Below are positions 44,710 to 51,904 of a DNA stretch of 61,210 nt, piece after piece (the stretch's first letter is position 1; each line of letters opens with the position of its first letter). The notes beneath the pieces were generated by a model. The model had not been told where the DNA came from. It made no database searches and worked only from the letters and a program-made list of their open reading frames with translations. The DNA lies in contig DASPZU010000085.1 in NCBI GenBank assembly GCA_035636095.1, positions 1-61,210 on the forward strand, in the 5' to 3' direction. Made by a program: the position numbers and the translations under genes. Source of the DNA: Gp7-AA10 sp035636095. GTDB lineage: Bacteria > Acidobacteriota > Thermoanaerobaculia > Gp7-AA8.

Positions 44710-45087
44710 TCAGCGCGCATCTCCGGCCGCGATCTTGCCGAGGACGCGCTCGAGATCGGTGCTGAAATCGCAGAACGCCGCGGAGGCGGCGTCAGACTTG
44801 ACGTTGATGACGAGATCCAAGGCGCTTCGATCAAATTCGAGCGGTCCGCGCTGTCGGCGGTAAACCTCCCGCGTCCAACGCTTCAATCGGTTGCGGACGT
44901 TCGCCTTTCCTAATTTCTTCGTGACAGTGACGCCAACACGGGAAAACTCGAGATCGTTGGCGGCGAAGAACACGACACAGTAACGGGAAAAGAGCTTGCG
45001 GCCGGTTTCATATACGTGAAGAAACTCGCGCCGTTTCGCCAGTCTCTTCCGTTTTGGAAGAGCTTCGGACTGCGATTGGCTAGACAG
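44710..45087 (-). CDS. rnpA: Ribonuclease P protein component, non-canonical start
   Basis: 125 residues if CTG at 45087 is used. The conserved RnpA N-terminus (LPKRKRLAKRREF, YETGRKLFSRYCVVFF) is in frame, then RVGVTVTKKLGKANVRNRLKR, the RNA-binding signature. No ATG, GTG or TTG exists in this frame between the stop over the rpmH start codon and GTG at 44973; that GTG would remove the first 38 residues, including a conserved helix. CTG at 45087 overlaps the rpmH stop and gives a plausible N-terminus; CTG at 45042 has GGAAG nearby but shortens the protein. The protein binds the catalytic RNA that matures tRNA 5' ends. Confidence 0.8.
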   Translation of the reverse strand: MSSQSQSEALPKRKRLAKRREFLHVYETGRKLFSRYCVVFFAANDLEFSRVGVTVTKKLGKANVRNRLKRWTREVYRRQRGPLEFDRSALDLVINVKSDAASAAFCDFSTDLERVLGKIAAGDAR

Positions 45088-45214
45088 CGAGACGCTTGCG
45101 GCCTTTGCGGCGACGGCGTGAAAGCACCGCCTGACCGTCCTTGCGTCGCATGCGGACCAAAAAGCCGTGGGTCCGCTTGCGGCGGCGGTTATTCGGCTGG
45201 AACGTGCGCTTCAT
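45080..45214 (-). CDS. rpmH: 50S ribosomal protein L34
   Basis: 44 residues: KRTFQPNNRRRKRTHGFLVR and the Arg/Lys-rich tail ending GRKRLAV, full family length. It is too short for many gene callers. A strong promoter lies 25 nt upstream of its 5' end. The stop overlaps the proposed rnpA start. It marks the left border of the origin region. Confidence 0.96.
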   Translation of the reverse strand: MKRTFQPNNRRRKRTHGFLVRMRRKDGQAVLSRRRRKGRKRLAV

Positions 45215-45245
45215 GTTCTGTCAACCCTCTGAAAAGAAAGCGGTG

Positions 45246-45274
45246 AGTATAGTGACCGCTCGCGGCAGCGTCAA
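45246..45274 (-). promoter_or_regulatory. Sigma-70-type promoter of the rpmH-rnpA operon
   Basis: TTGACG (45269-45274) and TATACT (45246-45251) are separated by exactly 17 bp on the minus strand. The RNA start would be near 45239, leaving ~25 nt before rpmH. It is the best -35/-10 pair seen in the window. Confidence 0.8.
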
Positions 45275-45395
45275 ACCTCCGCATCCGGAGCAAGCCGCTC
45301 AACGTGAGCCGTGCGAACCCTATTCCGATTCACTCTGCTTTGGATGACGTTTTTTAGGGGTTGCATATTTTCTTTTTGTGCTAGACTCGCCCCCG

Positions 45396-45443
45396 TTTTC
45401 CACAGGCTGAGGTTTTCCACAGTTGTGGAAAAGTTGTGGATTT
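45396..45443. promoter_or_regulatory. DnaA-box cluster, candidate oriC
   Basis: Two TTTTCCACA boxes on the plus strand (45396-45404, 45413-45421) face two on the minus strand (45424-45432 TGTGGAAAA, 45435-45443 TGTGGATTT). Each differs from TTATCCACA by one or two bases. An AT-rich stretch (45344-45380) on the left could be the unwinding element. The cluster ends 26 nt before dnaA, so it could also autoregulate dnaA. Confidence 0.82.
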
Positions 45444-45469
45444 TCAGAAGGTTAGATCGTCCCCACTCG

Positions 45470-46774
45470 ATGAACATCTGGAAGCAGGTTCTCGATCGGC
45501 TGGAGCAAGATATTGCAAGGACAGAGTATGTCACCTGGTTCGCTCCAACCCGCTTTCTGGCCCAAAAAGGCGATACAGTCGATGTAAGCGTTCCCTCCCA
45601 ACGATTTGTGGATGCCATACGCGAGCGCTACGGCCAGCAGCTTCGCAGCATCCTCGGAGAGGTTGCCACGGACAGGCTCAATCTGCACTTCATCCCCGAC
45701 GCCGGCACGATTGCCGACCTGTCGGCCATCCCCACTCCCAGTGCGACCGAAATCCCCTCTTCGGTCTTCAATCCGCGATATCGCTTCAACGCGTTCGTGG
45801 TGGGCAGCTCCAATCAGCTGGCCTACGCCGCATCGGTTTCCATCGCCGAAAATCCGAGCGGCTCGTTCAATCCTCTCTTCATTTACGGCGGCGCCGGACT
45901 CGGCAAGACGCACCTGATCCAGGCGATCGGCCAGCAACTTCGCGACTCGAATCCCCGACTCAAGGTGACGTACATGTCGGCCGATTCTTTCGTCACCGAG
46001 CTGATCACTTCCATCCGCTACGACAAGATGCAGCAGTTCCGCGATCGTTATCGAACCGTCGACGCGCTGCTGCTCGACGATATCCAGTTCCTGGCCGGCA
46101 AGGAACGGACGCAGGAAGAGTTCTTCCACACCTTTAACGCGCTTTACGAGGCGCAGAAGCAGATCGTGTTCACGTCCGACGCGCCGCCGAAAGATATTCC
46201 GACCCTTGAAGAACGACTTCGGTCACGCTTCGAGTGGGGACTGATCGCCGACATCCAGCCGCCCGATCTCGAGACCAAGGTCGCGATCCTTCGTAAAAAA
46301 GCGGAAGAGAAAAAAATCGATCTGCCGCACGAAGTCGCGCTGTTCATCGCCGAGCGCGTTCGCTCCAACATCCGCGAGCTCGAAGGCCATCTCAATCGCG
46401 TCACGGCCTTCGCATCGCTGACCGGCAATCGACTCAGCATCGACCTCGCCAAGGAAGCGCTCAAGGATCTCCTGACCAAAGAAAACAAGCCCATCACCGG
46501 CCCGGAGATCCTCAAGGTCGTGGCCGCACACTACGGATTGAAAGTCTCCGATCTTAAATCAAAGTCCAATGCTCGGACGATCGCCTTTCCGCGCCAGGTT
46601 GCCATGTTCATCTGCAAGGAGCTGACGGATCTCTCGTATCCCGAGATCGGCCGGCTCTTCAACGACAAGCATCATTCGACAGTGATGTACTCCGTCGACA
46701 AGATCGATCAGATGCGACAGGACGACAACGATCTGGCTCGCACGATCGAAATGCTGGGAAAACAATTTCGCTGA
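45470..46774 (+). CDS. dnaA: Chromosomal replication initiator DnaA
   Basis: 434 residues from the ATG at 45470 (MNIWKQVLDRLEQD). Domain I contains ARTEYVTWFAPTRF. The AAA+ domain has Walker A GGAGLGKTHL and Walker B LLLDDIQFLAGK. Domain IV has the DNA-binding signature with FPRQVAMFICKEL and GRLFNDKHHSTVMYS. The linker (domain II) is short. An in-frame extension upstream runs through the DnaA boxes and is rejected. No strong ribosome site precedes the start. Confidence 0.97.
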   Translation: MNIWKQVLDRLEQDIARTEYVTWFAPTRFLAQKGDTVDVSVPSQRFVDAIRERYGQQLRSILGEVATDRLNLHFIPDAGTIADLSAIPTPSATEIPSSVFNPRYRFNAFVVGSSNQLAYAASVSIAENPSGSFNPLFIYGGAGLGKTHLIQAIGQQLRDSNPRLKVTYMSADSFVTELITSIRYDKMQQFRDRYRTVDALLLDDIQFLAGKERTQEEFFHTFNALYEAQKQIVFTSDAPPKDIPTLEERLRSRFEWGLIADIQPPDLETKVAILRKKAEEKKIDLPHEVALFIAERVRSNIRELEGHLNRVTAFASLTGNRLSIDLAKEALKDLLTKENKPITGPEILKVVAAHYGLKVSDLKSKSNARTIAFPRQVAMFICKELTDLSYPEIGRLFNDKHHSTVMYSVDKIDQMRQDDNDLARTIEMLGKQFR

Positions 46775-46909
46775 TAGGTTGCGGAAACAACACACGAAAA
46801 CCTGTGGACGATCTTCCGACTCGAGCCTTTCCGATCCAGCCTGCGGAAAATTCGAGCTCCTCTCCGGTGTTTTTCATCAGCGAAACTCACAAGGTCCGCG
46901 TGACATGAC

Positions 46910-46918
46910 TGCTATACT
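46910..46918 (+). promoter_or_regulatory. Extended -10 promoter of dnaN
   Basis: TGCTATACT in the 236-bp dnaA-dnaN gap is an extended -10 element; the RNA start would be near 46925 and leave an ~86-nt leader. The gap also has CCTGTGGA at 46802-46809, a weak DnaA-box-like site, and nothing else recognised. Confidence 0.55.
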
Positions 46919-47010
46919 TTCGAAGAATTTGCACAACAATCGTCGAATTTCCGCACTCTCCTACTATCACCACTACAAACTAGATAGACTCGGTTTCTAA
47001 GGATAGAGAC

Positions 47011-48135
47011 ATGGAGCTGACCGTCGCTAAAGTTGATCTTCAGAAAGAGCTGCAGCTTTGCCAAGGCGTGGCGGAGAAGCGATCGACCATTCCAATCCTG
47101 TCGAATGTCTTGCTCAAGGCGGCTGACGGCCGGCTGCATATCGCTGCCACAGATCTCGACGTCACAATTTTGAGCTCGTGTCCGGCGAAGGTCACGACAG
47201 CGGGCGGCGTCACGATCGAGGCCAAGCGGCTCTTCGACATCGTACGTTCACTGCCCGACGAAGATGTGCGCTTGATGATGCAGGAGAACAACCAGATGTT
47301 GATCGAGTCGGGGACGGCCAAGTTCCGACTCCTGGGGTTGCCGGCCGAGGATTATCCGACGCTGCCCACGGTGACGGCGACGGAGTCGTACACCGTTCCG
47401 CTCGACGAGCTGAAGACCATGGTTGCCAAGGTGCGCTTTGCGATCACGCATGAAGAGACGCGCTTCCAGCTCAACGGCGCGTTGCTCAAGGTGCAGTCTT
47501 CGAAGATGGAGATGGTCGCGACCGATGGTCATCGGATGGCGCTGATCAATTTCCCGCAAGGCAACGGAAAGAGAAAAGGGCACGAGCTGACGATTCTGAT
47601 CCCGCGAAAAGCGCTCGAGGAAATCCTCCGCCTCGAGGCAGGCGAGGAGGGCACGGTGAAGTTTGGCGTGTCCGAGAATCATCTTTTCTTCGACGCCGGC
47701 GATCGGCGTCTGCTGGCGCGCATGATCGATGTCAATTTTCCGAACTACATGGAAGTCATCGCGCGCGACAACGATCGGCATGTGATGGTCGATCGCGAAC
47801 GCCTGCTATCGACGATCCGCCGCATCTCCCTCGTCGCCAACGAGCGGACGCGGGCGGTACGGTTCGACTTTGCGCCGGGCAAGCTCACGGTTTCGTCGAC
47901 AAATCCCGAGCTCGGCGACGCGCGCGAAACCGTTCCCATCGATTACGCCGGCAATCCCTTCTTCGTCGGACTCAACGCCGCGTACGTCACCGATTTTCTG
48001 AGCGCCGTCGATACGCCGCAGGTGAGTCTCGACCTCAAGGACGAAAACAGCCAGTGCATCGGCAAGCCCTCGACGTCGAGCGAAGACCTGCCGTACGAGT
48101 ATCTTTACGTCGTCATGCCGATGCGGCTGGCGTAA
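47011..48135 (+). CDS. dnaN: DNA polymerase III sliding clamp beta subunit
   Basis: 374 residues with three clamp domains. VAEKRSTIPILSNVLLKA, LLGLPAEDYP and the C-terminal YEYLYVVMPMRLA are typical. It forms the ring that tethers DNA polymerase III. AAGGATAGAG lies just before the ATG. It is followed by a GGACTGAG-type repeat before recF. Confidence 0.97.
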   Translation: MELTVAKVDLQKELQLCQGVAEKRSTIPILSNVLLKAADGRLHIAATDLDVTILSSCPAKVTTAGGVTIEAKRLFDIVRSLPDEDVRLMMQENNQMLIESGTAKFRLLGLPAEDYPTLPTVTATESYTVPLDELKTMVAKVRFAITHEETRFQLNGALLKVQSSKMEMVATDGHRMALINFPQGNGKRKGHELTILIPRKALEEILRLEAGEEGTVKFGVSENHLFFDAGDRRLLARMIDVNFPNYMEVIARDNDRHVMVDRERLLSTIRRISLVANERTRAVRFDFAPGKLTVSSTNPELGDARETVPIDYAGNPFFVGLNAAYVTDFLSAVDTPQVSLDLKDENSQCIGKPSTSSEDLPYEYLYVVMPMRLA

Positions 48136-48219
48136 CTCAGGACTGAGTGCTGAGGACTGAGTGCTGAGGACTGAACAGATCGGGCGGGACTCAGTCCTCA
48201 GTCCTCACTCCCCAGTCCT
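48136..48219. repeat. Inverted/tandem GGACTGAG repeat between dnaN and recF
   Basis: The left half has two and a half GAGTGCTGAGGACT units (48136-48174). The right half (48187-48219) is the complementary GACTCAGTCCTCAGTCCTC. The two can pair around ~12 bases. It fills almost the whole dnaN-recF gap. Confidence 0.85.
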
Positions 48220-48222
48220 CTA

Positions 48223-49299
48223 ATGCTTCTGACGCGTATCACCGCGCGGAACTTCCGCAATCTCGCTGACACGCCGATCGATTTTCACCCCGCCACCAAT
48301 CTGGTGGTCGGCCGTAACGGCCAGGGGAAGACGAATCTTCTGGAGGCCATCTACTTCCTGGCCACCACGAAATCCTTCCGCACTCCACGGCTGGCAAGCG
48401 TGATCCGCTTCGGCGAGAGCAGCGTCTACGTTGCGGGATCCTTGCGCAGAATGGAGGTCGAAAAAACGATATCGGTCGGACTCGAGCTGGGCGAGCAGCG
48501 GCGGCGTGTCCTGTTGATCAACGAAGAACGCGTCGCCTTGCCGAATTACGTCTCGGCAATGGCCGTTTTCGCATTCTCCGCGGCACGTTTGGAGATCATT
48601 CGAGGCGCACCGGAAGAGCGCCGTCGATTTCTCGATCGCGGAATCGCCAGCATCGAACCGTCGTATCTCGAAGCCCTCAATCGCTACGCGCGAATTTTGA
48701 AACAGCGCAATGCGCTTTTGCAGAGCGGATCTGCAACGCCGGCGGCGCTCGATCCGTGGGACGCGGAGTTCGCCGACGCCGGCGGAACGATTCAGCGAGT
48801 CCGCGGGGCGTACACGGAACTGCTCGCGCGAAAGTTCGATGCCATCGTCGCCCAACACGGCTATCACCTGCGTACACTTCGCATCGATTACCGGCCCAGC
48901 AGGGTCGACGATTTGCGCACTCTACGCCGTGAAGAGTTGCGCACCCGCGTGAGTCTTTCCGGCCCCCAACGCGACAACCTCGACTTCACGATCGACGGCC
49001 GCAATGCCGCGGAAGTCGCGAGCGCAGGCGAGCAGAAGATGGTGGTTTTGTTCCTGAAGTTCGCGAAACTGGAGCTTTTTCGCGAGAAATTCGACGAGCC
49101 GGCGATCTTTCTCCTGGACGACATCGACTCCGAGCTCGACCTTGAAATTTTGGAGAAATTATTGTCGCGATTGCCCTCCAAAACGCAGGTTTTTGCGACC
49201 TCTGCGAAGGAGCGATTTCTAGCCGCGCTGGAGGCCGGTATGCACCGGCGCTTAACAATTGAAAACGGGAGAGTTGCAGCCGCTAAAGATTTCCCATAA
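48223..49299 (+). CDS. recF: DNA replication and repair protein RecF
   Basis: 358 residues. Walker A GRNGQGKTNLLEAI, the signature SAGEQKMVVLFLK and Walker B FLLDDIDSELD define an SMC-like ATPase. RecF helps load RecA at gaps with RecO and RecR. It starts 3 nt after a palindromic repeat, so its ribosome site must lie in the repeat arm or be weak. Length is normal. Confidence 0.96.
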   Translation: MLLTRITARNFRNLADTPIDFHPATNLVVGRNGQGKTNLLEAIYFLATTKSFRTPRLASVIRFGESSVYVAGSLRRMEVEKTISVGLELGEQRRRVLLINEERVALPNYVSAMAVFAFSAARLEIIRGAPEERRRFLDRGIASIEPSYLEALNRYARILKQRNALLQSGSATPAALDPWDAEFADAGGTIQRVRGAYTELLARKFDAIVAQHGYHLRTLRIDYRPSRVDDLRTLRREELRTRVSLSGPQRDNLDFTIDGRNAAEVASAGEQKMVVLFLKFAKLELFREKFDEPAIFLLDDIDSELDLEILEKLLSRLPSKTQVFATSAKERFLAALEAGMHRRLTIENGRVAAAKDFP

Positions 49300-49326
49300 A
49301 TGCCGAGAAAAAACGCAATTTCGCGC

Positions 49327-49332
49327 TACAAT
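49327..49332 (+). promoter_or_regulatory. Candidate -10 box upstream of gyrB
   Basis: TACAAT in the 116-bp recF-gyrB gap puts an RNA start near 49339 and a leader of ~77 nt. No clear -35 was seen. The rest of the gap has no recognised element. Confidence 0.4.
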
Positions 49333-49415
49333 TCAGCGTTACGTTTCGCGGTGCAACCCACTCACAAATCCCACCGGGTTCAGCCAGCCAAAAAGAGCCG
49401 CTAGAAAGACAGTCG

Positions 49416-51803
49416 ATGGCAGAAAACTACACCGCAGAAGACATCAAAGTACTCAGGGGACTCGAGGCCGTACGCAAGCGTCCGGGGATGTACATCGGCG
49501 ATACCGACGACCTCAGCGGACTCCATCACATGGTGTACGAAGTCGTCGACAACTCCATCGACGAGGCACTGGCCGGCTTCGCGGACCGCGTGGTGGTCAC
49601 CATTCACGCTGACAACTCGGTGACGGTGGAGGACAACGGCCGCGGCATCCCGGTGGACCTGCACAAGGAAGAAGGGCGCTCGGCAGCCGAGGTCATCATG
49701 ACCGAGCTGCACTCGGGCGGAAAGTTCGACAACAACTCCTACAAGGTCTCCGGAGGCCTCCATGGCGTCGGCGTATCGGTTGTCAATTTTCTGTCCGAGT
49801 GGCTGGAGCTCGAGATTCACCGAGATGGCTTCGTGTGGCGTCAGCGTTACGAGCGCGGTGTCCCGCTCGCGTCGATCGAGCGTGGGGAAAAGACCAACAA
49901 GCGCGGCACGAATGTGACCTTCAAAGCCGACCCCGAGATCTTTTCGGTGAGTGAGATGAACTACGAGACGCTTTCGCAGCGCCTCCGCGAGCTGGCATTC
50001 CTCAACTCCGGCGTCACCATCTCGATCACCGACGAGCGCAGCGAAAAACAGCACGAATTCCGTTACGAGGGCGGCATCGTTTCGTTCGTGAAGGACATCA
50101 ACAAGAACAAGATGCCGATTCACGAGGAGCCGATCTTCATTCGCGACGAAAAAGACGGTGAGGGGGTGGAGATCGCGCTGCAGTGGAACGAGGGCTACAC
50201 CGAAAACGTGTACGCCTTCACGAACACGATCAAGAATTCCGACGGCGGCACGCACCTCATCGGCTTCAAAGCGGCCCTGACGCGCACCATCGTCCGCTAC
50301 GCGAATCGCGAAGGCATTCTCGACAAGGCCAAGCTGACCATCGAAGGCGATGACGTCCGCGAAGGTCTGACCTCGGTCATCTCGGTCAAGATCCGCGATC
50401 CGAAATTCTCGTCGCAGACCAAGGACAAGCTCGTTTCTTCGCACGTGAAGACGTGGGTCGAGCAGGTGATCAACCAGCGGCTGGGTGAATATCTCGAGGA
50501 GACTCCACGCGACGCGCGGCGAATCGTCGAGAAAATCGTCGACGCCGCGCGAGCGCGCGAAGCAGCGCGAAAAGCGCGTGAGCTGACCCGTCGCAAGGGT
50601 GCACTCGACTCGGCCTCGCTTCCCGGAAAACTCGCCGATTGTCAGGAGCGCGATCCGAAATGGTCCGAGATCTTCCTGGTCGAGGGTGACTCGGCGGGCG
50701 GCTCGGCAAAGCAGGGACGCGATCGCCGCTTCCAGGCCATTCTTCCGCTCAAGGGCAAGATCCTGAACGTCGAGAAAGCACGGCTCGACAAGATGCTGTC
50801 GTCGGAAGAAATCCGGCTGATGATCACTGCGCTCGGCGCCGGCATCGGCACCGACGACTTCGACCTCACCAAGCTGCGCTACCACAAGGTCATCATCATG
50901 ACCGACGCCGACGTCGACGGCTCGCACATCCGCACGCTGATCCTGACCTTCTTTTATCGTCAGATGAAGGAAGTGATCGAGCGCGGACATCTCTTCATCG
51001 CGCAGCCGCCGCTGTTCAAGATCTCGCAGGGCAAGAAAGACAATTACCTCAAAGACGAGGGCGAAAAGACGCGGTTTCTCCTCAACAGGGTTGCGGAATC
51101 GGTCGAAGTCGCGCCCAAGGGCGGGCTGCCCATCAAAGGCGAGGCGCTGGTCACCATGCTGCAGCGCATGGAGGAGTACCAGAACCACGGACGCAAGGTT
51201 CACGCACGCGGGTTCCCGCGAGAAGCGCTCGATGTTTTGTTCGCAGAGGGATTCAGCGATCGTACGGCGCTGGCGGATCCTGATAAACGCAAAGCGCTGG
51301 AAGCAGCCCTCAAGAAGGCCGGCTTCGAACATGTGCGTCAGATGAGCGATCCGGAGACGGAGGCGCCGTTGATTCAGTTCAACGTCGGAAGCAACGGCAC
51401 CGGAAAGAAAGCGATCATCGACAACGAGCTGTTGTCGCAGTACGAGTTCCGGCAGACGGCAAAAGCGTACGAAACGCTGTCGGCGTTCGGGTTGCCGCCT
51501 TATTCTGTCAAGCACGCTGATGAAACGACGCTGTTGACGAACGTCGACGATGTTCTGGCGCACGTGTACAAGCTCGCTGAAAAAGGTCTCAGCATCCAGC
51601 GCTACAAAGGCCTCGGCGAAATGAATCCGGAGCAGTTGTGGGAGACCACCATGAATCCGCTGACCCGCCGCTTGCTGCAGGTCACCATCGCCGATGCCGT
51701 CGAGGCCGAATACCTCTTCACGACGCTGATGGGCGATCAGGTCGATCCGCGTCGCGACTTCATTCAAAAAAACGCTTTGGAAGTGAAAAATCTAGATATC
51801 TGA
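49416..51803 (+). CDS. gyrB: DNA gyrase subunit B
   Basis: 795 residues. The ATPase domain has EVVDNSIDEALAG, EDNGRGIPVD and GGLHGVGVSVVN. The TOPRIM domain has VEGDSAGGSAKQGRDR and DADVDGSHIRTL. The C-terminus has QRYKGLGEMNPEQLWETT. With GyrA it introduces negative supercoils. A GTCATCCTGA-type repeat separates it from gyrA. Confidence 0.97.
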   Translation: MAENYTAEDIKVLRGLEAVRKRPGMYIGDTDDLSGLHHMVYEVVDNSIDEALAGFADRVVVTIHADNSVTVEDNGRGIPVDLHKEEGRSAAEVIMTELHSGGKFDNNSYKVSGGLHGVGVSVVNFLSEWLELEIHRDGFVWRQRYERGVPLASIERGEKTNKRGTNVTFKADPEIFSVSEMNYETLSQRLRELAFLNSGVTISITDERSEKQHEFRYEGGIVSFVKDINKNKMPIHEEPIFIRDEKDGEGVEIALQWNEGYTENVYAFTNTIKNSDGGTHLIGFKAALTRTIVRYANREGILDKAKLTIEGDDVREGLTSVISVKIRDPKFSSQTKDKLVSSHVKTWVEQVINQRLGEYLEETPRDARRIVEKIVDAARAREAARKARELTRRKGALDSASLPGKLADCQERDPKWSEIFLVEGDSAGGSAKQGRDRRFQAILPLKGKILNVEKARLDKMLSSEEIRLMITALGAGIGTDDFDLTKLRYHKVIIMTDADVDGSHIRTLILTFFYRQMKEVIERGHLFIAQPPLFKISQGKKDNYLKDEGEKTRFLLNRVAESVEVAPKGGLPIKGEALVTMLQRMEEYQNHGRKVHARGFPREALDVLFAEGFSDRTALADPDKRKALEAALKKAGFEHVRQMSDPETEAPLIQFNVGSNGTGKKAIIDNELLSQYEFRQTAKAYETLSAFGLPPYSVKHADETTLLTNVDDVLAHVYKLAEKGLSIQRYKGLGEMNPEQLWETTMNPLTRRLLQVTIADAVEAEYLFTTLMGDQVDPRRDFIQKNALEVKNLDI

Positions 51804-51809
51804 GAATTG

Positions 51810-51894
51810 CGTCATCCTGACCGCGCAGAACGGCGAAGGATCTCCAATTGCGTAGCTCGAGATCCTTCCCCCGCTCCGCGGGGTCAGGAAGACG
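51810..51894. repeat. GTCATCCTGA-type palindromic repeat, copy 4
   Basis: It begins CGTCATCCTGACCGCGCAG and ends GGGGTCAGGAAGACG, with inner GAAGGATCTC and GAGATCCTTC arms. It fills the gyrB-gyrA gap. Confidence 0.85.
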
Positions 51895-51904
51895 AACCGA
51901 CGCC

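Noticed and set aside
44710..44973. rnpA starting at GTG 44973 (87 residues)
   Set aside because: It would drop the conserved N-terminal segment LPKRKRLAKRREF that is in frame upstream.
49401..51767. A 788-codon open frame antisense to gyrB
   Set aside because: It mirrors gyrB codon by codon, has no start context or family motif, and gyrB is certain. High GC keeps antisense frames open.
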